Below are positions 6,965 through 12,998 of a stretch of 12,998 bases of DNA, in pieces (within the stretch, counting starts at the first letter, position 1; each line of letters starts with the position of its first letter). Below the pieces are notes generated by a model. It did no database searches and was not told where the DNA came from. It saw only the letters and a list, made by a program, of their open reading frames with translations. The stretch comes from Mageeibacillus sp. UBA1257 (GTDB lineage: Bacteria > Bacillota > Clostridia > UBA1212 > UBA1257), in contig DBVT01000125.1 of NCBI GenBank assembly GCA_002308775.1, forward strand, positions 1,487 to 14,484, read 5' to 3'. A program made the position numbers and the translations under genes.

Positions 6965-6989
6965 TAAGGTGACAACATTTGTCACTTTA
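6965..6989. repeat. Inverted repeat, probable operator next to the sigma-like gene promoter
   Basis: Arms GTGACAA (6969-6975) and TTGTCAC (6979-6985) are perfect reverse complements around CAT; with one G/T mismatch the dyad extends to 11-base arms (6965-6975 and 6979-6989). Its right end covers the first four bases of the -35 box at 6986-6991. The position and short spacer suit a dimeric DNA-binding protein; XRE-type regulators commonly bind such sites and the gene immediately downstream is one, so autoregulation is a reasonable guess. There is no T-run after it on either strand, so it is not a terminator. Confidence 0.6.
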
Positions 6990-7014
6990 CATTGACGACC
7001 CTCGGTAATAAAAT
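6986..7014 (+). promoter_or_regulatory. Promoter for the XRE-sigma4 / vWA gene pair
   Basis: TTTACA (6986-6991, 5 of 6), 17-base spacer, TAAAAT (7009-7014, 5 of 6). Transcription would begin near 7021, leaving a very short leader before the ATG at 7039. An alternative reading with TTGACG (6992-6997) as -35 finds only a poor -10 (TACGAA at 7014). The overlapping inverted repeat suggests control by repression or activation. Confidence 0.6.
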
Positions 7015-7038
7015 ACGAATCGGGAGCTGGGAAAAGGG

Positions 7039-7527
7039 ATGTTCAAAGATAATCTTAAGAAACTGAGAAAGAAGAACAGAATGACGCAGGATGATTTGGC
7101 CGATCGTCTCTATGTGTCAAGGGCGCTTGTCACGAAGTGGGAAGCCGGCAAAAGGTACCCGTCGAAAAGCATGCTGGACAATATCGCCGAACTGTTCGGA
7201 ATAGGTGTCGAAGAACTTATCAAAGAAGATTCCGAAGCTCTTGAAACCGTCCGTGAACTCTCCGAATGCATTCCCGAAGATCAGGGAAGCGACGAAGAGG
7301 AGGATGCCGCAGACGACATCGCCGTGAGGATGATAGCAAAAAAAATATCAGACTTTCTGAGGTCTCTTCCGACGGATGAAAGGAACATATTCTTGAAGAG
7401 ATATTATTTTTACGAGAACACGGACGAAATATCGACGCAGTACGGCCTCGGGGCTGATGAAACGAGGACTATGCTGGCAGGCACGAGGACAAAGCTCCTC
7501 AATTATCTTGAAAGAGAGGGTCAGTGA
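7039..7527 (+). CDS. Hybrid regulator: XRE helix-turn-helix plus sigma-70 region 4-like domain
   Basis: A 162-residue protein with two DNA-binding modules. Residues 4-61 form a Cro/CI (XRE) helix-turn-helix: LKKLRKKNRMTQDDLADRL, then recognition helix VSRALVTKWEAGKRYPS (26-42) and IAELFGIGVEELI. Residues ~65-95 are an acidic linker (QGSDEEEDAADD). Residues ~98-160 resemble region 4 of ECF-type sigma factors: FLRSLPTDERNIFLKRYYFY (106-125), then EISTQYGLGADETRTML (130-146) and TRTKLLNYLE. Region 2, which binds core polymerase and the -10 box, is absent; the XRE domain sits in its place. In many Firmicutes an ECF sigma gene precedes a membrane anti-sigma-like gene beginning much like the next gene here, so this hybrid appears to occupy the sigma slot. 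Whether it binds RNA polymerase is unknown. A GGGAG (7022-7026) lies 12 bases upstream, with GGG right before ATG. Confidence 0.78.
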   Translation: MFKDNLKKLRKKNRMTQDDLADRLYVSRALVTKWEAGKRYPSKSMLDNIAELFGIGVEELIKEDSEALETVRELSECIPEDQGSDEEEDAADDIAVRMIAKKISDFLRSLPTDERNIFLKRYYFYENTDEISTQYGLGADETRTMLAGTRTKLLNYLEREGQ

Positions 7528-8993
7528 TGAGAAAAGAAGATCTTAACGAGGCCATTCGCAACGTGGACGGAGACCTTGTCAAAGCCGCCGAAAAAGACGG
7601 AAGAAAAGTAAATTACGGAAGAATGAAATGGATAAGCATTGCCACTTCGGCCGCGTGCTTTTTACTCGCGGCAGTCATAGCCGTTCCTGCGATCAAAGGT
7701 ACGAAGAAGAACGGTTCAAACGGCATGTACGGAGAACATCTTGTTGACATACCTTCAGATTCGGGTTTGCCATATAAAGACGGATACATAGGTTACGAGG
7801 GGAAGACAGACTCGGAAGTGTCTCCCATGATCCCTGAACCGAGAACTGACTATGGCAGCGTGTCTTACAAAACAGCAGAAGATCCCCGTTACATGATCGA
7901 ACTGCCGCCTACAGGAGGAGATCACAGTTTCTATCCCGCTCCGATCGAAATCAGCGCAGGCACGTTGACCGCGGGTGAATGGAAAGACATAGCAGACCTT
8001 GAGGCTTGGGTAAAACTCATCCGGGACAATAAATGGTACGCTGTCGCCGAATCGAGAAATCTCTTCTCCGACAACTATGTGGTCGTGACTGTAAAGAGCG
8101 GCGAGGACGCATGCTTCAACGCAAAAGTTGAACTCATGCAGGGCGAAAAAGTCATTTATACTGCCAAAACGGACATTTCCGGAAAAGCGTATCTTTATTA
8201 TAATATCGACAACAAAACGGACGCTCCGGATGCTGTTCGCGTAGGGGACAGATCATATGCGCTTGAAGGCAAAAACGATATCTCGATCGAAGCGGCTGAT
8301 GCCGGTGTAAGAGCAGAAAAACTCGATCTGATGCTAATGATAGATACAACGGGCAGCATGTCAGACGAGCTGCACTACATCTCCGCGGAACTCAAAGATA
8401 TGGTCGCCAGAATAGCTTCCAAGGACAGATCCTTCTCGATCAGAGTCAGCGTCAACTTCTACAGAGACGAAGGAGACGAATATGTCGTAAAATATTTCGA
8501 TTTCAGAACAGATATCGACGATTGTCTTAAGATAATATCAGAACAGCGCGCAGACGGCGGCGGAGATTACCCTGAAGCCGTTCATACAGCTCTTGAAAAT
8601 GCCGTTAACGGACACCAGTGGAGAAATGACGCGATAAAGATATGCTTCCTCATACTCGACGCTCCTCCGCATACTGAGAGTGAGATCCAGGGCATCAACG
8701 CGAAGATCGTGAGTTCTGTCAAGGACGCAGCGGCTCAGGGCATAAGAATGGTTCCGGTCCTTTGTTCCGGAAGCGACGATCAAACAGAATATCTCTGCAG
8801 AAGCTTCGCCGCTTTGACAGGCGGAACGTTCCTCTTCCTGACTGACGATTCCGGTATAGGATTCTCTCATCACGATCCGGAAGTCGGAGAGTTTGATGTA
8901 GAGAAGCTGAACGAAGCGATGATAAGAGTAGTCTGCGAGATGTGCGGATTCGAATATACAAAGCCTGTCGGTGACGTGCAGACGCAAAATTGA
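7527..8993 (+). CDS. Membrane-anchored von Willebrand A protein with anti-sigma-like N-terminus
   Basis: A 488-residue protein. Residues 1-34 (RKEDLNEAIRNVDGDLVKAA...) resemble the cytoplasmic head of membrane proteins encoded after ECF sigma genes in Clostridia. A single hydrophobic helix spans ~36-56, followed by a Gly/Pro/Ser-rich linker (57-140), a beta-rich region beginning GTLTAGEWKDIADLEAWVKL (145-164) and running to ~255, then a vWA domain (~264-440). The metal-ion-dependent adhesion site is DTTGSMSDE (273-281) with GGGDYPE (344-350) and LDAPPH (377-382). The tail has CxxC (C470, C473). By analogy the head would hold the regulator inside and the vWA domain would bind a ligand outside; charges flank both sides of the helix, so topology is inferred. 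Start ATG at 7527 overlaps the previous stop by one base (TGATG); the GTG at 7524 is a weaker option. Confidence 0.8.
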   Translation: MRKEDLNEAIRNVDGDLVKAAEKDGRKVNYGRMKWISIATSAACFLLAAVIAVPAIKGTKKNGSNGMYGEHLVDIPSDSGLPYKDGYIGYEGKTDSEVSPMIPEPRTDYGSVSYKTAEDPRYMIELPPTGGDHSFYPAPIEISAGTLTAGEWKDIADLEAWVKLIRDNKWYAVAESRNLFSDNYVVVTVKSGEDACFNAKVELMQGEKVIYTAKTDISGKAYLYYNIDNKTDAPDAVRVGDRSYALEGKNDISIEAADAGVRAEKLDLMLMIDTTGSMSDELHYISAELKDMVARIASKDRSFSIRVSVNFYRDEGDEYVVKYFDFRTDIDDCLKIISEQRADGGGDYPEAVHTALENAVNGHQWRNDAIKICFLILDAPPHTESEIQGINAKIVSSVKDAAAQGIRMVPVLCSGSDDQTEYLCRSFAALTGGTFLFLTDDSGIGFSHHDPEVGEFDVEKLNEAMIRVVCEMCGFEYTKPVGDVQTQN

Positions 8994-9016
8994 TGATCTG
9001 ACAATAAGATAAGGAT

Positions 9017-9057
9017 AAAAAACGGGCGCGTAACGTATCGTGAAACGCCCGTTTTTT
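9017..9057 (+). terminator. Rho-independent terminator after the vWA gene
   Basis: A 12-base perfect stem, AAAAAACGGGCG (9017-9028) pairing with CGCCCGTTTTTT (9046-9057), around a 17-base loop. The GC core of six pairs followed by six T's is a textbook terminator for the plus strand. The A-run on the 5' side would also allow it to work on the minus strand, though no minus-strand gene ends here. Confidence 0.92.
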
Positions 9058-9060
9058 CTG

Positions 9061-9089
9061 TTGCGCCGGGAACGATTTGATAGTATAAT
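9061..9089 (+). promoter_or_regulatory. Putative promoter for the DUF308-type gene
   Basis: TATAAT (9084-9089) with TTGCGC (9061-9066, 3 of 6) 17 bases upstream, directly after the terminator. It lies about 20 bases before the GGAGG (9110-9114) of the next gene. Confidence 0.6.
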
Positions 9090-9121
9090 CTAATCGTAAA
9101 ACATTATCCGGAGGCATCCGA

Positions 9122-9781
9122 ATGAAGAAGGAAAAAGATACGAATAAAAAAAGTTTCTGGAAGAGCAGAAAGACGATTTTCGTGATCGCGACGATATTCG
9201 AACTCGCGTTCGGCATTTTACTCGCCGTATTTGCCGACAGGCTGCTCACTGTCGTGTGCTATGCTCTCGGTGCGGCTCTGATAGTCGTCGGAATAGCCCA
9301 GTTATTCATTTATTTTCTGCGCAAGAACAAGAATGACTTTTTCAATTACAGCCTTGTCGTAGGCTGTGCGCTCATCATAATAGGAGTAGTATTCGAAATA
9401 ACGCCCGCTTTCTTTATGACTATCCTGCCGATCATCCTCGGGATATCGCTCATTCTCGGAGGCGTTTCGAAACTTCAGAATTCGATGGATGTCGCGAGAA
9501 GCGGTTATAAGAGATTTTTCATTCCGCTTATAATTTCCGCCGTTATGATCGTCTGCGGAGTGCTCACATTGATATTCTTCAGAGATGTTTCGACAGTTAC
9601 ATGCAGAGTGATAGGCATTTTCCTCATAGCGAACGCGATAGCCGATCTTTATAACATATTCTATGTGAGCAGCGTCTACAGTAAACTGCGCAGGAAAGAT
9701 CGGGAAGCCGGTGCAGACAGCGAATCAAACGAAATAGTCGTCGACAGCATAGAAACAGCCGGTGATCCGGAACAGAAATAA
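9122..9781 (+). CDS. Six-helix membrane protein, DUF308/HdeD-like
   Basis: A 219-residue integral membrane protein with six hydrophobic segments at about 19-38, 42-66, 76-93, 97-116, 131-153 and 157-182, arranged as three hairpins with repeated Gly-rich patterns (ALGAALIVVGIAQLF; PIILGISLILGGVSKL; IGIFLIANAIADLY). This internal triplication of a helix pair is typical of DUF308 (HdeD family). The E. coli HdeD protein is linked to acid resistance, but most members have no known function, and none is claimed here. The N-terminus is strongly basic, and the C-terminus (183-219) is a charged cytoplasmic tail rich in Glu and Asp. GGAGG (9110-9114) lies 7 bases before the ATG. It has its own promoter after a terminator, and the esterase gene follows after 22 bases, so these two probably form one operon. 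Confidence 0.78.
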   Translation: MKKEKDTNKKSFWKSRKTIFVIATIFELAFGILLAVFADRLLTVVCYALGAALIVVGIAQLFIYFLRKNKNDFFNYSLVVGCALIIIGVVFEITPAFFMTILPIILGISLILGGVSKLQNSMDVARSGYKRFFIPLIISAVMIVCGVLTLIFFRDVSTVTCRVIGIFLIANAIADLYNIFYVSSVYSKLRRKDREAGADSESNEIVVDSIETAGDPEQK

Positions 9782-9803
9782 CGTTTTCTGAGGGAGCGGT
9801 AAG

Positions 9804-10502
9804 ATGATAACCGAAACATTTTTAAAAGACAGAGACAGCGGGATGAATTATATTATATCGTATCCCGATTATGCAAAAGAAATGATAAAGAAAAAAGGGG
9901 AGCATGATCTGCCTTTGATCATATATCTCCACGGAGCGGGAGAAAGGGGAGGCGACGTCAGCCATCTGTACAGGCATGCGATCCCTAAGCTGATAAGCGA
10001 AGGAAGAAATTACGACGCGATCTTCCTGTGCCCACAGTGCCCGAAAGAGTTCATCTGGAACAATATGCCGGAGCGTTTTATGGCACTTGCGGAGAAGATA
10101 ATCGTAAAATACAAAATCAAACGCGATAGAATAGCTCTCACAGGCTCCAGCATGGGCGGATGCGGCACTTTGGAGATGGGGACTGTATATTCTTCCTTTT
10201 TTTCTGCGATCGCTCCTGTGGCCTCTGAGGGGCTTCTATGGCGGTGCGGAAAATTAGTCAATACGCCCGTGTATTTTTACCACGGGGATAAAGACGACAG
10301 CGTTTTGTATGAAAGAGGAAAGAGTATTTACGAGGGGGTGATCAAAGCCGGAGGAAAAGCTGATTTTACGACGCTTCCCGGACTTGGTCACAATGACGGG
10401 ATCGATCACGCATACAGGAACACCGATCTGATCGAAAGACTGATAAAGGCGCGCAGAACTGATTTCACAAGAGTTCCGGAAATTTGCGAGGAATGGTTTT
10501 AG
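9804..10502 (+). CDS. Alpha/beta-hydrolase esterase (PHB-depolymerase/dienelactone-hydrolase-like)
   Basis: A 232-residue serine hydrolase. Oxyanion-hole region YLHGAGERGGD is at 41-51, the nucleophile elbow is GSSMGG (114-119) with catalytic S116, the acid is probably D164 in HGDKDDSV (160-167), and the base is H196 in GLGHND (193-198). The order and the HGAGERG motif match the small esterase/phospholipase-like group related to PHB depolymerases and feruloyl-type esterases; most likely it cleaves a carboxylic ester. There is no signal peptide, so it acts in the cytoplasm. The catalytic triad is complete. GGGAG (9792-9796) lies 7 bases before the ATG. It ends 52 bases before the convergent phosphorylase gene, and no terminator was found between them. 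Substrate is not readable from sequence; a role in removing ester decorations from imported sugars would fit the carbohydrate context, but this is a guess. Confidence 0.83.
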   Translation: MITETFLKDRDSGMNYIISYPDYAKEMIKKKGEHDLPLIIYLHGAGERGGDVSHLYRHAIPKLISEGRNYDAIFLCPQCPKEFIWNNMPERFMALAEKIIVKYKIKRDRIALTGSSMGGCGTLEMGTVYSSFFSAIAPVASEGLLWRCGKLVNTPVYFYHGDKDDSVLYERGKSIYEGVIKAGGKADFTTLPGLGHNDGIDHAYRNTDLIERLIKARRTDFTRVPEICEEWF

Positions 10503-10554
10503 GTCATTCATGCAATGGTGACAAAATGTTTCCTGCTTATTAAATATCAAATCA

Positions 10555-12981
10555 TCATTTTACCGGTCTTACGTGCCAGATATTGTCCGCGTATTCTTTG
10601 ATCGCGCGATCGGCAGCGAATCTTCCTGCGTTCGCGATATTGACAAGGCATTTTTTCTGCCATTCGGATCTGTCTGGATATAGGTTGACGAGCTTTTCCT
10701 GAGCTTTCTGATATTCGTCAAAATCAGCGAAGTTCATATACGGATCGGGGAACTGACCGTCGAAAAGAAGGTAGTTGACGACCGAAGCAAAACTCTCTCC
10801 GTTGAATCCGGCATAAAGCGCGTCTATGATTTTTCTGAGAGTCTCGCTCCTGTTGTAAAAAACGGACGATTTATATCCCCGGTTCCACATATCGTTGACT
10901 TCCTGCGCTGTGAGACCGAATATACAGATATTATCATCTCCAACTGCTTCTCTGATCTCCACATTCGCGCCGTCAAGCGTTCCTAAGGTGATGCTTCCGT
11001 TGATCATAAATTTCATATTGCTCGTACCGCTCGCTTCTTTTCCCGCGAGTGAGATCTGCTCAGAAATATCGGAAGCGGGGATGAGCATCTCAGCAGTCGT
11101 TACATTATAATTTTCGGTGAAGACAACTCTCAACTTTTTCTTGATCGTATCATTTTTTTCGATCTCGGCACTCAAACAGTTGATCAGTTTGATTATTTCT
11201 TTCGCGTGATAGTAACCGGAAGCAGCCTTTGCGCCGAAAATGAATGTGTGAGGTGTCATTTCGATCGAAGGATCTTCTTTTAATTTTATATAGATCGAGA
11301 TGATATTCAGAACGTTCAAAAGTTGTCTCTTGTATTCGTGAAGTCTCTTGATCTGCACGTCGAAGATGGAATCGGGATCGAGTTCGATGCCTGTTTTTGA
11401 CTTGTAATCTTCGATAAAGCGTATCTTGTTGTTCCTCTTTATCTGCGAGAGTTTTTTTATGACCTCACGGTCGTCTTTAAACTCTTCAAATCTCTTGAGC
11501 TCTTCCGGATTCGTATAATATCCGTTTCCGATGCATTCCGTGAGCAGGGCGGCGAGCTCGGGGTTGCTGTAGCACAGCCATCTCCTGTGAGCGATACCGT
11601 TCGTCACATTTGTGAATCTTTCGGGATACATATCGTAAAAATCCCTGAAAACTGTCTTTTTTAATATTTCAGAGTGAAGCGCGGAAACTCCGTTTATCTT
11701 GTTCGAACCGATTACGGAAAGGTTTGCCATTCTGACCTGGTTGTCGCAGATGATGGACATTCTGCCTATCTTGTCCCAGTCCGCAGTGAATTTTTTCCAT
11801 GCCTGCGCGCAGAATCTTTCATTGATCTCATTGATTATCGAAAAGATCCTCGGAAGTCTCAGCTTGAAGATGTCAAGGTTCCAGCACTCAAGCGCTTCAG
11901 GCATGACCGTGTGATTTGTATATGTGAGAGTATTGACCGTGATCCTCCACGCGTCATCCCACGAATAGCCGTTTTCATCGAGCAGAAGCCTCATAAGCTC
12001 CGGTACCGCGAGAGCCGGATGCGTGTCGTTTATATGTATCGAGACTTTCTCGGCGAGATTGTCAAGAGTGTTATAGACTGAAAGATGCGTCTGTAAAATG
12101 GTCTGCAGCGATGCGGAAACGAGAAAATACTGTTGGGTGAGGCGGAGCATTTTACCTTCGATATGATTGTCGGCGGGATAGAGGACTTTTGAGATCGTTG
12201 AAGCCATCGTGCTGTCTTCGACCGCTTTTAAATATTTGCCCTGGGAAAACAGATTCATGTCGAATTTGAGAGTCGCCTGCGATCTCCAGAGTCTCAGAAC
12301 TGATACTGCGTCGCTGTTTGCGCCTGATATCATCATATCGTAAGGAACTGCTTCGACTTCCTCGCAGTCGCTATAAATAATACTGCATTTGCCGTTTTCC
12401 CATTCTTCAGTCACATGGCCGCCGAATCTCACTTTGACAGCTTTGTCCTGTCTCTGAACGAGCCAGCCTTCGTCGTTCGGAAGCCAGATATCGGGAAGTT
12501 CGATCTGCTCGCCGTCTACTATTTTCTGCTTGAACATTCCGTATTCGTAAAGAATAGAGAAACCTGTCGCAGGTATGGACAGGGAAGAAAGACTGTCCAT
12601 AAAGCACGCCGCAAGTCTTCCGAGACCGCCGTTTCCGAGGCCGGCGTCTGTCTCCATATCGTATATCTCATTGATACCCATTCCGTAGTTTTCGTAAAAT
12701 TCGCGAAAATCGTCCTCGATACCAAGATTTTTAAGATTGACCTTCAAAGACCTTCCAAGCAAAAATTCCATGCACAGATAGTAGACTCTTTTTTCTTTCT
12801 GTTCTCTGACTTTTTGCGCGAATTCTTTTCTTTTTGTCGTTAAAATGTCCCTGACTGCGAGAACGCTCGCCTTGTACATCTGTTCCTTTGTGGCTTCCTC
12901 CGGGGATATTCCGAAATACCTTGAAAGCTTTGAAACGATAGCGTCATTGTAGATCTTGTTCATATTTTTATCCGTTTCCAT
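10555..12981 (-). CDS. glgP: Glycogen/starch/maltodextrin phosphorylase (GT35)
   Basis: An 808-residue protein, close to the ~800-815 residues usual for bacterial GT35 phosphorylases. It uses pyridoxal phosphate to cleave alpha-1,4-glucans with phosphate, releasing glucose-1-phosphate in the cytoplasm. Visible signatures are MEFLLGRSL (71-79), DAGLGNGGLGRLAACF (112-127), INDTHPALAVPELMRLL in the middle, IQKRLHEYKRQLLN-type stretch (here QIKRLHEYKRQLLN), and the PLP site EASGTSNMKF with K657. The C-terminal GTLDGANVEI block is intact. There is no long N-terminal regulatory extension with a phosphorylated serine as in animal enzymes. GlgP and MalP cannot be told apart from sequence alone. Start: M1 at 12981 has no visible ribosome site in the 17 bases left before the edge; M7 at 12963 has a weak ACGGA seven bases upstream, so six residues are uncertain. 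Confidence 0.95.
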   Translation of the reverse strand: METDKNMNKIYNDAIVSKLSRYFGISPEEATKEQMYKASVLAVRDILTTKRKEFAQKVREQKEKRVYYLCMEFLLGRSLKVNLKNLGIEDDFREFYENYGMGINEIYDMETDAGLGNGGLGRLAACFMDSLSSLSIPATGFSILYEYGMFKQKIVDGEQIELPDIWLPNDEGWLVQRQDKAVKVRFGGHVTEEWENGKCSIIYSDCEEVEAVPYDMMISGANSDAVSVLRLWRSQATLKFDMNLFSQGKYLKAVEDSTMASTISKVLYPADNHIEGKMLRLTQQYFLVSASLQTILQTHLSVYNTLDNLAEKVSIHINDTHPALAVPELMRLLLDENGYSWDDAWRITVNTLTYTNHTVMPEALECWNLDIFKLRLPRIFSIINEINERFCAQAWKKFTADWDKIGRMSIICDNQVRMANLSVIGSNKINGVSALHSEILKKTVFRDFYDMYPERFTNVTNGIAHRRWLCYSNPELAALLTECIGNGYYTNPEELKRFEEFKDDREVIKKLSQIKRNNKIRFIEDYKSKTGIELDPDSIFDVQIKRLHEYKRQLLNVLNIISIYIKLKEDPSIEMTPHTFIFGAKAASGYYHAKEIIKLINCLSAEIEKNDTIKKKLRVVFTENYNVTTAEMLIPASDISEQISLAGKEASGTSNMKFMINGSITLGTLDGANVEIREAVGDDNICIFGLTAQEVNDMWNRGYKSSVFYNRSETLRKIIDALYAGFNGESFASVVNYLLFDGQFPDPYMNFADFDEYQKAQEKLVNLYPDRSEWQKKCLVNIANAGRFAADRAIKEYADNIWHVRPVK

Positions 12982-12998
12982 AAATTATTTAAGGCTGC

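Noticed and set aside
6945..6965. T-rich stretch after the stand-alone STAS gene considered as a terminator
   Set aside because: The T-run comes before, not after, the inverted repeat at 6965-6989, and no GC-rich hairpin precedes it.
8719..9249. Minus-strand open frame of 176 codons across the terminator
   Set aside because: It reads through the strong hairpin at 9017-9057, has low-quality Ser/Arg/Phe composition and no motif; a shadow of the vWA and DUF308 genes.
10517..10524. GGTGACAA sequence resembling half of the dyad at 6965-6989
   Set aside because: Only one half-site is present and it lies between two convergent gene ends with no promoter; likely chance.

Overview
The window looks like a chromosomal segment of a low-to-middle GC Firmicute, most likely a gut- or rumen-type member of the Clostridia. 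The signs are Gram-positive style AGGAGG ribosome binding sites, heavy use of ATA, AGA and AGG codons, sigma-A type promoters with TATAAT boxes, and gene families common in Clostridia (GH127/DUF1680 enzyme, PTS_EIIC_2 permease, small HD alarmone-hydrolase-like protein, STAS proteins, GT35 phosphorylase). The species cannot be named from sequence alone. No rRNA, tRNA, CRISPR array, insertion sequence or phage gene was seen. Coding density is very high: the largest intergenic gap is about 190 bases (2228-2419), so no stretch over 300 bases lacks a gene.

Layout. 1-681 is the 3' end of a GH127-type glycosidase gene, followed on the same strand by an HD-domain phosphohydrolase (738-1394). A ZIP metal transporter (1448-2227, minus strand) converges on it. 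From a divergent promoter region the plus strand then carries a flavodoxin (2420-2902) and a PlsC-type acyltransferase (2968-3696, TTG start).

3711-8993 is the most interesting stretch. A well-formed promoter drives a PTS EIIC-like membrane permease (3780-4838). Its stop codon overlaps, as ATGA, the start of a small RelA/SpoT-type HD hydrolase (4835-5416). That gene runs almost without a gap into a STAS domain fused to an aminoglycoside-phosphotransferase-like kinase (5421-6602), and a stand-alone STAS protein follows (6641-6940). A second promoter, with a perfect-core inverted repeat lying against its -35 box, then drives a hybrid regulator: an XRE helix-turn-helix joined to a sigma region 4-like domain (7039-7527). 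This overlaps by one base the gene of a membrane-anchored von Willebrand A protein with an anti-sigma-like N-terminus (7527-8993). A strong rho-independent terminator closes the set at 9017-9057.

The final part has its own promoter, a six-helix DUF308/HdeD-type membrane protein (9122-9781) and an alpha/beta-hydrolase esterase (9804-10502). On the opposite strand a complete or nearly complete glycogen/maltodextrin phosphorylase (10555-12981) reaches the right edge.

Interpretation: the two outer parts hold carbohydrate and housekeeping functions (GH127 enzyme, glycogen phosphorylase, lipid synthesis, metal uptake). The central 5 kb looks like a signalling locus linking a PTS-like membrane protein, alarmone hydrolysis, serine-type STAS switching with an unusual kinase partner, and a sigma/anti-sigma-like pair with an extracytoplasmic vWA sensor. 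The families are read from sequence; the joint pathway is inference.
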